Assembly: GCA_009760855.2 (NCBI GenBank) | Contig: WPIO01000075.1 | Coordinates: 432,501 to 496,500, forward strand | Length of the DNA stretch: 64,000 bases | Source: Cristatella mucedo | Lineage: Eukaryota > Bryozoa > Phylactolaemata > Cristatellidae | Direction: 5' to 3' | Part shown: piece after piece, positions 1 to 52,223 of the stretch | How positions within the stretch are numbered: position 1 is the first letter of the stretch | Layout: each line of letters begins with the position of its first letter | Position numbers and translations under genes: made by a program | Notes under the pieces: generated by a model | What the model was told of the DNA's origin: nothing | What the model saw: only the letters and a program-made list of their open reading frames with translations | Database searches by the model: none

Positions 1-1052
1 TGGCTCGGTGGTCTGGTCCGGTACCGGCTGTTGGCAGAGTTTTTGTTCGTAGCCTCGTGATTGACCGTGTTCCACGTAAGGCTTGCAATCGTGTTACTTA
101 TAAAGTACCGTGATAGCCCATCAGGTAAGGAGCTGGCTTTACTCATCTTAGATCGTGTGTTCGAATCCTGCGTTGGGCGAGTCTTTATTGCCAACTGCTA
201 GCGGTGGCGCGAGTCGCTTGGCTTTTCTGCCGCTATACAAATCTGGCTGTTAAATCATCTGATATTCATTTATTATTCATTTGGCCGGACGTCTAGCTCT
301 TTACTCTATGCCAATCGCCTTATGCGAGTCTTGCAAGCAGGTAATCTCATTTACTTCAATGCCTTTTTAATCAGTCGAGAGCCTTGTCGGGAGGCCCAGT
401 CGCGTGATTGCAGCAGCAAAATGGCTGAGAGGCGGCGACATTACATTGGGTACGCAGAGTTGAGCGAAACATTTGAGTTTTTCATCCTTGTTTTTATCGC
501 AAGCTCCATCATTCTGGAGCAACCACCGCCGCTGCCGCCGCCCCATTGCCGTCGTAGCTCTTTCACGGTGTCGCGATAAGACTGCAAGCGAATTCCTGGT
601 TTCATACAACAGCGAAGCGGCCATAGTAGCCCTATCAGTCCACACTCGCCCACTCTCATCTTACCACGAGGCAGCCGTGAAAAGGACCTCCTCGCCACCA
701 TTGCTACCGACGAAGCTTCCGCCGCTTCTTTCTTCATGCAGCGCGAGCGCACTAAGCTGCCGAGGCTTCGCTGACCGCTGCGAGGCCGCTTCGCTGACCG
801 CTCGGCTCCACTAGCTTCCCCTCCCCCCCCCGGGCAGTCGCCGTTACTTTTACTGCTAGGCGCGGGGCTGCAGCAAGGCCCATGCAAAGAAGACTCGTTC
901 GTGTAACGCTTTAATTCGCCGCTTGCGTTACTGACGCCGGCGCCGTGACGGGAATCGGTGGGCGGCTCCAGATCGTCTACAGCTCTATGCCGTGGCAAGC
1001 CGCCGTGTACTTGGGAACCAGGAACGTTGCCATCTCGATCTCGTCGCCCGTC
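1..1052. other. 3' flank of the exchanger
   Basis: Holds one SINE copy and otherwise no recognisable gene. Several open frames occur on both strands at 322-998 but none shows family-like protein sequence. Confidence 0.6.
110..288 (+). mobile_element. tRNA-derived SINE copy (family S)
   Basis: Contains GTTCGAATCC (a pol III B-box), then the family body (CTGCTAGCGGTGGC, GCCGCTATACAAA, CTGTTAAATCA) and an ATTTATTATT tail. It shares these blocks with copies near 24.0, 29.4, 32.2, 33.5 and 37.7 kb. Confidence 0.7.
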
Positions 1053-41377
<40,325 letters not shown>

Positions 41378-41468
41378 ATAATATTGGGAGTGGCGTGGAT
41401 GCGACGAAGCGAGCCCTCGCTGGATGAGCGCGGAAGAAGATCGGCGGCGCTGGCGTCGAATGGAGCGT

Positions 41469-41531
<63 letters not shown>

Positions 41532-41543
41532 CTCTCTCTCTCT

Positions 41544-41616
<73 letters not shown>
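41469..41616 (+). repeat. CT microsatellite just upstream of the exchanger start
   Basis: About 145 bases of CT on plus, GA in the direction of transcription, 92-239 bases upstream of the start codon. Would lie in the 5' UTR or promoter. Confidence 0.95.
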
Positions 41617-43412
41617 AGGCGGCTTCGGCACGCAGCTGCGTCGGCGGTCTATGCCAAGGCGACGAAGCTACGTCGTGAGCAGCAGCCGAGGAGCTGCGGC
41701 GGGCGCGGCGATGAGAGCGCGCGGCGAACGCCGAGTACGGAGAATCGCATTCGCTGGAGCCGCGCCTGCGCGCTCGCTCAGCTGCGCGCCACACGGAGGG
41801 CGAACGCGGATCGCTTTCTAGCCAGGGACGCTCTCCTGTGCCGATTGAGCTCCCTTCTGCGCTGCTACGCCCGGCCCCCCCCCCCGCCCCCGCCCCGGGC
41901 AATTGTGATGATCTTTTATGAGATTGGAGGCCGCAGTTGGGTTGTTTCACTATGGCACGGCAGCTGACGTTGAACCGAGAAAAGCTCCACGACAACGCCG
42001 AGATAGTCCGTGGCTTAGGAGCAGCTCAATCTACGGCGGCGTATGAACGAGATCGTTGCCGTTACTTGCGACCTGGCTGCCCAGGCACGAGACTGAGTCT
42101 CGCTCGTGGACGGGCGATCTGCCGGTTCCGGCGAGTCATGGCGCTGAGCGCGAGCGGCTGTGCGCTTGTAAGCGAGTTTTCTCGCTGGAAGCTAACTGCC
42201 GCGGTCAGCCCTAATATACCGGCTATAGAACCAAAGAATCTCGAGCACCGTCCTCCGTGAACCATCGGCGCTCAGTTCCGCACCCTTTCAACGCCGACAC
42301 GGGAACTTAGTAATGTTTGCTCTAACAGCCAAACTTTACCCTGTCTATTGTTGCAACGTATATTGTTCTTAGAAAATCTGTGACATACAAGTGAAAGCTT
42401 CACGTTTCGCAGTTAAAAATATGAAATATCCAAGTAGCCGCTGGGTCTTGTAACCATCGGCCATGCTCTCACTTCGACATCCGATTCGTAGATCAGGGTA
42501 TATACAATTGTTTTCGCTTCTTGTTACGCGGCGTCGCTGCTGGCGGCGCCCTGAAGGATACCGGCGAGCAGGGGGCGCCGGAGCCGTCGGCGTGTACTTC
42601 GAGCATTGCGTAGGTCTCGGCACGCTCCACGCGTTGCGCCGCTAGCCGAATTAGCGACGCAACGCGAGCTAGTAGTAAACTGACGAAAAGACTTGACCGG
42701 AAATATGTGCGATATCTAGGCGGATTAAATACTCTTGAGTCTAAATTTCATCCGGTGTAGAAAATTCACGCCTTAAGGTGGGATCCGCAATTTCTCTGGC
42801 TGTAGAACGCTTCTGATGAGTACAAATCCATGAGCCTGCAGGATGTATCTAGAAAACGTTAAATAGTCACATTCACACATCTTTGCTGAAGGATGTAGGA
42901 CAGCTGAATCATCAAAACTAAGCTACTATTATTGGGAAGCACACAGCCACGCATATTTTCCTTATTAAATATGGCTGTCTAGGACACCTTCAATTGCATC
43001 AATCATCCAATCATTCAATCATCCATTGTAAAACTGAAAGAAGTTTAAGAAGCCAAAGTAAAATAGTGGCATACTCGTGTTGGGCGTTGTGCAAAAAGCA
43101 CATACGATAAATGTGCGATAACGCATGAGATTTGTCGAGACTTTCTTCGACAGCTTAGACGCCGGCAAGAACTCACTCGTTAAGAGCTGATCATTTAACC
43201 CAATAACTGGTAAATGGCTGTTTTTCAGATTCTAGAGAATTAGATAAGAATAAAAAATCGCGCTTCCTTGGCTGCCAATATAAAGTACTTATAAAGAAAT
43301 TGAGTTCTCTGAGACGCGAGGGCATGGCACAGCGCTCTAGCCAAGACGCCCGCTCTTGAAGAAGCGGACCGACTGCTGCCCGGCACAGCAAGCGCGGCTG
43401 AAAAGCCCCATC

Positions 43413-43500
43413 GACGACGCAGTCGCGCGACGACGCAATCGCGCGGCGGCGCGGTCACGTGGCGACGCAGTCACGTGACGGCACAGGCGCGCGCGACCGA
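43413..43500 (+). repeat. 16-bp tandem repeat with CACGTG boxes, 5 copies
   Basis: Units such as GACGACGCAGTCGCGC and GGCGACGCAGTCACGT. Two unit junctions create CACGTG palindromes (near 43457 and 43473). 2.1 kb upstream of the exchanger start. Confidence 0.85.
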
Positions 43501-45844
43501 CTCCTACTGCCCTCAACGTGCTTCCCTTGCAGGTAAGGTGCATGGAAAGAGGTGTAGTTCCTTTGAGGATGCTATAGGAATTTCACATGTCATTCTAGCT
43601 GTAATGCCGCCAACTCACCAGTAGTCTGCCTCGACCGCGCCACGAACGTGGTTTGCCGCTTCCGTGTCCTGCCTGGCTGGACTAAGCTGCTATTGCTGCT
43701 TGCGCTCGTAATCGTGACGGCCTCAGCCGACGCGAATTTTCTTGACTTTGTAAGTGCAACATCGCGGACTGGATAATGCGTCAGGCATAAGGACCCAATC
43801 TAAATGCTGGATGCATTGGGCCACTACGATTCGAAAATATAAGTGGTTAATATCTTGCTTACGCCAATGCTTTGCTCTGAATCTGACTAGAAACGAGCTA
43901 TGTCAACATTCTAGACGATTGCATTGGCAAGTATAACATTTTATAAAAAAAACTTCCGCTTTGCAGATATTTCGCAGCACTTTAGCCATTTAGCTTCGTC
44001 GTACCGTGCAGCACGCCTATCAAGTTCCTTTCTTTGAGGGTCGGCACTCACACACCCACTCTTGAATCAGCCAGATATGCACTGCTTATGCTATTGCGCC
44101 ATGACCCAATAATCCGGCGTTACCCTCTGGTACGGATGAATGTAGATACACTTGAACTTTTCCTTCTCTACATTACTCACTTCACTGCGATGCCCTGGTA
44201 GGCTTGCGGTTAAAGGATGCTGAAGGAGCTGGAATTCAGTATTGCTAAAAAAAGTGGTGGCCTTGGTTTAAAAAAAACGTTCAAATTACGTCATCCACGG
44301 TGTCCTCCAATGGACAGAGCAATGCTCGTGGATCACAAATATGCATATCAATTTTTATAAGTAATACACACAATAAGAGTTCGGCGTGGATCATGAGTAC
44401 TTTCATTTCCGCAACGTTGAACATTTGAAACGGTTCCGGGTATTTTTCTTCACAGTGCATAACGCGGACATTCCTTAGACAGCTCCAAGCAAACGGTTGC
44501 ATCCCGTGCACTAGATCATCTGATGGAACGTGCACGCGTCTGAAGCACGCTGGGAACTCGCAGTGGAGCGTTAGCAGTCTGGGAAAATGAGTCTTTCCAA
44601 ATTTGGGCTTCGCGCCAACAGCCTGCTATTAATAAGCACATTGCTAGCTATCCAGTTATTTGATCGAGGTCATGGGACCAACCGGAATCCTTTGTGAAAA
44701 TGGGTCTACCACAGCAAAGCTCATATGCAGTCCCTTAAACGCGTTCTCTGTTGTTGTTATAACCTAGTTCAATAGAAGGTCGGAAATGCCATTGTAGCCT
44801 TAAATAAGGGAGGTGCAGACACTTGACTCATGTTTGACTCTTTTGAAACTGGCACGTTTCATTGTAAAAGTAGAGGGTGGTTATTTTAAAGGTACTATCA
44901 TAATACAGGCACAAACAGATGTATATTCGTCAGCCAGGGGACTGGATCTAAAAGTGACACATCTATAGAAGTGAGACTTAAAGACAGTGGCTATCCTGAT
45001 AGCGAGTCTCATTGCTAACCAAGCGCCCAAGCGCATCAGCATGCACTGCCATTTTTATGAAAGAAAAATTGATTAGGGATTATACGAAACGACGCAATTT
45101 GGCTGAGGTTTACTTGACACAAATATAATTTGACTCTCAGCTAAAAACGCAGAATTGTATTTCCTTAACTGCACGGTTTGATAATGCATATTAGAAGCAA
45201 GTTACTGCGGTTGCATAAGACTGGTAGGAGATTTTGCTAAAATACAGTGTAGTGCAAATATGTGCACGCATTCCAGGCAAATTGTGTGCCGCAATTATAA
45301 AGGGTCGTCAGGTATAACGGATACGAAAAAAAGCACCATTTTTCGAGCAGCACTTCGAATTGGTTCCGAATCGGTCTTTCGTTTTCAGCGCGCCAGGAAA
45401 GAGGACCAATGGGGTTCAAGGTCACTAGTTAGGGAATAGCAAATGCAAGATTTTCCTTAGTGAGTCAGCTGAAGGCTGTTCGCTCAACAGCGGCTAACGC
45501 CGGGTACGAACAATGAAAATATGTTAGAAATATTAACATTTTACCACGATATGGTCAATTTGAAGTCGATTCGCTGAGAGGTTATGATTTTTTGAGAACA
45601 CGTCAAAATTTTTAGATTTGCCAAATAAATCTCTATAGCCAGCTATTTGACGAAGCAAGTCCGTCTTTTTTTGCTCAATGTCTACATTCAAGGAGGTCGC
45701 GAGCGACCTCTTCTGAAATGCATGTCCCAATCGAAGAAGACTTTTTAGCCTGTCGAACGTATTACCATTTCTAAGAACCACACATGCCCTACTTTTAAGT
45801 AGTATAGATCTGCTGCTGCCATGCATAGCTAACATTAAACACAT

Positions 45845-47402
45845 GTCATTCAAAAAGGCTGCAGTCTGGCCACTACTCAAGAAAGCAGCAGTAGACCAAG
45901 AAAACCTAAGCAAATTCAGCCCGGTCTCCCTTCTACCAATCCTATTAGAGACACTGGAACGAGTCATAGCAGACTAGCTGAACTCATATATTGAAACTTC
46001 GAACCTGGCTAGTAAGTTCCAATCTGGTTTTAGAGCTAATCACTAAACAAAGTCAGCATTGCTGTGGTTATATAACGACCGACTTAGGAATGCCGACTTA
46101 GGTAGTCTCTTTGCTTGTCTTGCTAAATATTTTGGCAGTTATTGATACTACAGATCACAAAGTCCTTCTCGAGCACATCGAATCTCGCCTTGGCATCATT
46201 GGTACTGCACTGCATGGTTAGGTCCTACCTCAGTGGGAGTACTGATGTGAATGAATAAAGATCATTCGAGGAATCGCTGAATTATTGGGTACCTCAGGGC
46301 TCTGTGCTTCGTTCGGTTCTTTTCAGGGTTTATACTATCCCTCTTGCCGACGTGATTGCCAAGCACAACCCAGGTTTTCATTTGTATGCGGATGGCACCC
46401 AGTCGTACCTTACTTTGATCCCATTCATCCAACAAGTACGTCGAATTCTCTCAACTCCCATGCTGCATGTATTAATGAAATACTCACATGGATGGCAGCA
46501 AATTTTCCTAAACTTTCCTAAATGTCGATAAAACAAAATTACTAATAATGGCCAAACCAAGTGTGATTCAGAAATAGGAAAACCTGACGCTCAAAATCGG
46601 CACTGCCAGCATATCTCCTGTTGAATCTGCAATCTGTAATCTAGGCGTCCTCTTCCAAAGTGATCTGTCGTTAGACGACCACATCAGCTCCAAAATCAAG
46701 ACTGTCTACTTTCAGCTACATAACATTACCTGAATTCTGGCTTGCTTAGACAGGCATGCTACATCCAAATGGCTCCATACGTTTGTGACACCCCGTCTCG
46801 ACTTCTATAACTTACTGCTTGCTTGTCTGCCGGTATGTGCAATCAGGCGCTCACAGTTGGTGTAAAACTCTGCAGCTAGGCTTGGCTGTCCTGAGCGCCG
46901 TGGTTGCTAGGTCACACCTCTTCTTATTGACCTGCACTGGCTGCCAGTCAATTAACGCATCGGCTTCAAGGTTAAGTCACTGAAGTTTAGGTCCATCAAT
47001 TCTCTGGCTCCAGCGAAGTACCTAATAGTCCTACTTTCCCACAAGATTAAGCATAATACCACCTGCTTTTCTGAACCTAATCATTTAGCTGCACCTCGTA
47101 CGAACCCCAAGTCTATTATATACAGTGCCCTTAGCTCGTATGCTTCCAAAGTCTTGAACTCTTTTGAATGGCGACCTTTATGCGCTCATGTGTGCTGACA
47201 CTATACTTGCTGCCGCTAACCATACTTGCATGCTGAGCCTGTGCATGTCACATGTTATTTTTGTTGTTTATTGAGCATGCTACCACTGACCATTCGATCG
47301 TGCTTCCTTTGCAGCAAATGTAAAGTGCCTAGAGAGAGATCGAGTACTCCGAGGGCGCTATATCAAATGTATTATTTTTATCATTATTATTATTACGGTA
47401 TT
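45845..47402 (+). mobile_element. LINE family A, longest copy, decayed
   Basis: Reverse-transcriptase motifs lie in several broken frames: FQSGFRANH near 46020, VPQGSVL-like near 46290, HLYADGTQ at 46385-46396 where the catalytic YADD would be, LHWLPVN near 46935, and the usual 3' UTR and TTATTATTATTAC tail. Several stops and the D-to-G change make it inactive. Confidence 0.82.
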
Positions 47403-47409
47403 CCCTGAC

Positions 47410-47675
47410 ATGTTGACATTAAATAAGAAGCTACAAGGCACCTATTTATCACAGCATTTCGTGGGTTCATGCGATTCTTCCATTGCGTGTTTATGGGTTC
47501 TGACACTTCGCATGATGACCCTGTGCATATCATCTCTAAACATACTATGCTTGTTGTCATTAAGCATGATACTGCTCACCATTCAAACATTATATCTTTG
47601 CCGACTATGTAAAGTGCCTCGAAAGAGATTAAGTTCTCCAAGGGCGCTATACAAATGCATTATTATTATTAATAT
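47410..47675 (+). mobile_element. LINE family A 3' end
   Basis: Diverged coding end (LNKKLQGTYLSQHF), 3' UTR (GTAAAGTGCCTCGAAAGAGA, CAAGGGCGCTATACAAATGC) and a TTATTATTATTAAT tail. Directly downstream of, and parallel to, the longer copy. Confidence 0.72.
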
Positions 47676-47929
47676 TACTAATAAATCCTTGCTTGCCCAT
47701 GAGTGAGAAAAGAAAAACTCAAACCATAAACGCACTGGTTTGCTAGCTACTTTTAGCGTCGTAAATTAACGGCACTAGTGATTTTGATGCATAAGTGAGC
47801 AGCAGTAGGCTGCACAATAACTCGTTTCTTTTAACATATACGTGAACGAACCCGCATTGAGATGCATTCTTTTGAAGATGGGCAGAATAGTAATGATCAT
47901 TATCAGCATTATTGCTAGAAGTGTCCTTT

Positions 47930-48000
47930 GTCAATAATAAAAAAAATAATACATTTGATAGAGCGCCCTCAGAGAACTCAATCTCTTTCTAAGCGCCAAT
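47930..48000 (-). mobile_element. LINE family A tail fragment
   Basis: AATAATAAAAAAAATAATAC, then GATAGAGCGCCCTCAGAGAA and CTCTTTCTAAGCGCC. Confidence 0.6.
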
Positions 48001-49859
48001 GCCAAGAAAGTCATCAGCAATCTTGGCCGTCACAATCTGTTAATTTGGAGCAGTGTCCTTTACAAACCCAAACCTACCTGCTGTTTGCAGTTGCACTTTT
48101 CCCAGATTCTAGCTGACGGGTTTAAATCCATTCTACTGCTCAAGTTGAACTCATTGAGCCGCCGTGAGTTAGCCACAGGCTCGATGCAGCTCGCAGTCTC
48201 CTCGCACGGCCAGTTCTGCCTGCCGAAATGAACGCCGCGACCTACCACAGTCTAGTATGCCTGCATTTGAGACAGCATCTCAGTATTGGCCATCCGTATC
48301 GGCATACGGAGAGTGCGTTGCTCAGGTCGTTTCCCCTAAGGCTCATGACCAGACAATGAGCCACACAACGAAGTCCAGCGCTGTGGGGTGTCTGATCTAA
48401 AGTCAGCTACTGTACTACAGTGCCCTCGTTTTCATCTGGACTATGCGATCGTAGAGAGGTGGTACTAGTATTTACAATAACAAGGAAATTGTTAATAGCG
48501 CCCTTGGAGAGCTGCATCCCTGCATCTGGGTACTTCACATATGCTGTAAAGGAAGCAAAGGAACCCTACGTTAGCCTTAGCATGCACAGTGTCAGCATGC
48601 CCAATAAGCTAAGTGCTAACATAATGACTGTGTTTCAAGGCCCAGCAGCCTGCTTCAGATAGGATCCGAGTAACGTTTACGAGCTTCGCGGCTACTCTTT
48701 ACAGAGGATGCTGCCACAGCTACAAGCCTCCCCCTTCCTATTGCGTAGAAGCTGAGCCAGCCGCATCGGCCCTGCCAGATAGCACCGGATTCAGTCGGTG
48801 GCCGTAATCAAAGGCAAACATGTAGCTTATTCGTTGTTCCTGGGGTACTGTCGGCCTAGCAAACCACAGTTCAGACAGAAGTGACGCGAGTGGCTAAATT
48901 AAGTTGTTCTCAGAAGTCCACACAGCTCTGGCGGTGCTGCCACTGCGGACAGGTTGAGCGTTCACTAAAGTGAGTAGTAACGGATTTAGTCAGGAATGTG
49001 GAGAAATGTGAGTTTTGGACAAATGCACACTTACACAGATGGCGTCCGGACCAAGTTTGACTTGCATTAAAAACCGCAGGATGTGCTAATTTCATACAAG
49101 TACTTGCAACACAATTGAAGGAGACACCAATTTTGAAAAGACTCACCGATAAACATACGATCAGCTTACAAGGAAAGCTTAAAAGCAGTGGAGCAAACTA
49201 GTCAATTGTAGGTCTTCGATATACGGGTGCATCGGCACCGGATTTCTTTCTCCAACTTTGCAGGATGCTGTACAACTTCTGAACTACAAATGTCCTGCCT
49301 TCTTTCTCTGACTTCCACGCAGGCTCTCCAAATCTGAGCTAAAGCTTGTGGGCGAAGGCCGTGCGCACAGAGATTAAGTGACGAGTGATATTGCGACAGA
49401 ATGAAATACGTACGGCGAACCCCCAGGAGGATGCAGTGAAAATCAGAATCATTACCATTTAGCAGATAAATGAAAAAGCGGGCAAACATTCCACGCATGC
49501 AGGAACTACTCTTCCACAGCTCGATGCCGTCCCAGTCGACTCTAATGAGAGCATTAGTAGAACTTAAAAAAAGCGAACCGCTGTGCACCCATTCTTGTTA
49601 AGACACGGCTGCACAAAAGATATTCACTTCCTGCGTCCTATAAGTGCGGCCGGCATTTGTTCAAGTGTCACGAGACCCCGGTCATACATTGCTGAGGTAA
49701 AGCCAATGTAGGCATATATATATACATGTAAAATTTATAATAAATTTAGAAACAGAAATAATAAATGTAGGCATATATATATATATACAGAAATATTCAT
49801 CTAAAAGACTCCGATTGCCGATCACTTGTGGCAAATGTTGGCCGCATTGGCATTCTTCT

Positions 49860-50760
49860 TAAGTTCTCGCTACAGTGTGCATCTTTCTTAGTTCATTGAG
49901 GGGCTCTTTTTTAAAAGCCCACCACCTCACCTGGGCAGAACTAGCATTGTGCAGTAATGGTTTAGGTCTTGTCTCAGTTGGAAATATCAGGGCTTTAATG
50001 TTAACTACGGCCTTCAGTCATCAGGAGAGCATGCACAGTATGTACTCAAGGGATCTGTGCTTGGTCTCTAGTGTCAATGTAATCACCAATTACAGCCTAG
50101 GCTTTTATTTTTATGCAGATGACACGACTGTACTAGTGCTTTGATCACTTCCTGCCTTCCAGTCAAACTCTGTACCTTCCCATGCAGCACGTCTTGCTGA
50201 CAATTGCAGTTTAATGGCAGCAAACATTCTCAAATTAAATTACGATAAACCAGCCGCCGAACTATGGGAAACCCTAGTGTTAATTAGAAAGTGGAAAGCC
50301 TAAGCCTCAAAATGGGCTCAGCCAGCATCTCCTGTAGGATCTGCAACGTGGGTATACTCTTTGACGGTAACCATTTACTAGATGACCACAACAGCTCCAC
50401 AGCCAAGACCATCTACATCTAGCTACATAGCATTGCAAAATTCAGGTCTGCATCGATAAGAATATCACAGGCATGCTAGTCATTGTGACATCCCTCGTAA
50501 ACCAATATAACTCCTTACTCGCAGATGTCCCAGTGTACAGATCTCTGTAGCTCACTACTTGCAGATATGCCAGCGTATACAGAACAGCCAAAAAACTCTG
50601 CAGCCATGGTTGCCTACTACGAGCGCTGCATGGGCCACAATGTCAAGCTTCTCACGACCTGCACTGGCTTACCATAAAGCAAAGCATCGAATCGAAGATT
50701 CAGTCACCCATTTGAAGGCCCCTTCCCTCTTTTGCTCGATCCGATCTATTCGAATCACTA
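49860..50760 (+). mobile_element. LINE reverse-transcriptase fragment, decayed
   Basis: LGFYFYADDTTVLVL at about 50097-50141 is an intact YADD box. Flanking pieces match the same polyprotein (ISVGNI, ANILKLNYDKP, RPALAYHKAKHRI) in shifted frames with stops. The 3' tail is missing. Confidence 0.65.
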
Positions 50761-51956
50761 CTTAATCAAGCTTCACATCATGCCACCCTCTCTCCGAAAA
50801 GCCGAGTGCCCTGTGAGGCGCGATATCGGGTGCTGCTTCAATGCTGGTGCGACATCCCAAAACTTCCGCCAGGCAGAGCAAAGCCTTAACTACAGACCCC
50901 TGACCTTGGGGCCAGGTGGAGACCAGGTTGCAGTTTACATCGAGCCACAGTTCTGCATCCACCGATTGCCGGTAGCACTGTTCAGCATGTTGTTCAGCAG
51001 TCAACATTGAGCTTTATTACCGATAGCCTCGAGCACGGCTGCAATCTGCAGGCATCGGGCCAAAGTGGCACTATGAAATACATACAAATACATCAACATG
51101 AATACGAGCGAGTACAGAAGCATAACCGGCATACTGCGTCTACGAAAGTGCCGGCCGGGCACTTAGTTACTTTGCAAGCACGCTCCGGCTCAGGGTGTGT
51201 CTGCAAAAAGCAATCGTCCTCCTCGGAATAACGCCCCTCAATGGAGCCGTGCACTACTATTGCAGGCTGGCGACAGCGTTTCCGAGTTGTGTGGCTCGCA
51301 GCTGACAGCTGGGTAGCATGGCTCGAGGACTCCTACAGTATTTCATCCCTCAATCCAGTTCAGCATGGCATGACCATCACGGCGGCCGAGGAGCGACTCC
51401 AAGTTACCCGGCACGGCAGCCGGTGGGACTGGGACGCCAAGCTATGAGAAGCTGACTGCACTGCATAGCTGGATGCCAATTTCGACCGCCACAGCCGGCA
51501 ACTGGCGACACCAATTCCTAATTACCGGACACGACAGTAGTTAACCGACACGTCAAGCTATAGATAGCTGACTCTGTAGCATCAGCTGAATGAGCAGCCT
51601 CAACGCAGTGGCGCCAATAGTGAGGCGCGGCAGCGGTGCTAGTGGCATGGTGCCGGTCTCTGTACCTGAAAGCCCTCATCTATCAGCGACATTCGAGACA
51701 GTCCAGCTGTCGGCAGTCCAAGATGCTAAACTCAAGGACTGCGTACACGATGCCGAAGTAGAATAGTGCTGCATTGTAAAATGTTTTGCCTCGATAAGTG
51801 CACGACAATGATGGAAAAACACCATAAGTTCAGCCTCAGTGCTTCTTCACCACTCAGCATTCATCGAAGCTGCCAATGGTCAGATGCCATTGCACATGGC
51901 CAGGGCAGGACACTGCATGCTAAAGCAACAAAAAAACAGCAGGCCGACCAACAGCG

Positions 51957-52223
51957 TCATACGGATAGGGTGGAGCCGATAGAGAACTTTTCCTTGGTAT
52001 CGTCAGTCGACGCAAGCCACTTCGCACCAACTGCCGCCCCTAACTTCTCCTTGGAGCCAGCTGTCATTTTCTCCTTGGCATCTTCTGCAGCTGCAGCACT
52101 CTCCAGCCGGTGCGTCGAATTGAAGGCATACACCGTGGCAACAGAGCCAACGGCCCCTCCATTTCCGACCGGAGTTTGATCAGTGTGCACTTCGCTGATG
52201 ACGGTCGTGTACGTAACGAGGTA
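51957..52223 (-). CDS. LAPTM4-like exon 5 (134-221): end of helix 4 and tail
   Basis: Acceptor GTTTCAG, phase 0, TGA stop. Starts YLVTYTTVISEV, completing helix 4, then a hydrophilic tail with KEKM and KEKF repeats (EDAKEKM, SKEKLG, TKEKFS). It lies 6 kb from exon 4 across a LINE insertion, so an extra exon between them is possible. Confidence 0.68.
   Translation of the reverse strand, partial: YLVTYTTVISEVHTDQTPVGNGGAVGSVATVYAFNSTHRLESAAAAEDAKEKMTAGSKEKLGAAVGAKWLASTDDTKEKFSIGSTLSV

Larger units (their letters stand above)
41378..51956. other. Spacer between the two genes (10.6 kb)
   Basis: The first 250 bases presumably include the exchanger 5' UTR and promoter. Apart from the CT tract, the 16-bp repeat and LINE remnants (45.8-48.0 and 49.9-50.8 kb), the stretches 41.9-45.8, 48.0-49.8 and 50.8-51.9 kb show no gene I can support. 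Confidence 0.6.

Noticed and set aside
41937-42260. Plus-strand open frame starting MGCFTMARQL
   Set aside because: No family similarity and no exon continuation seen; likely chance.
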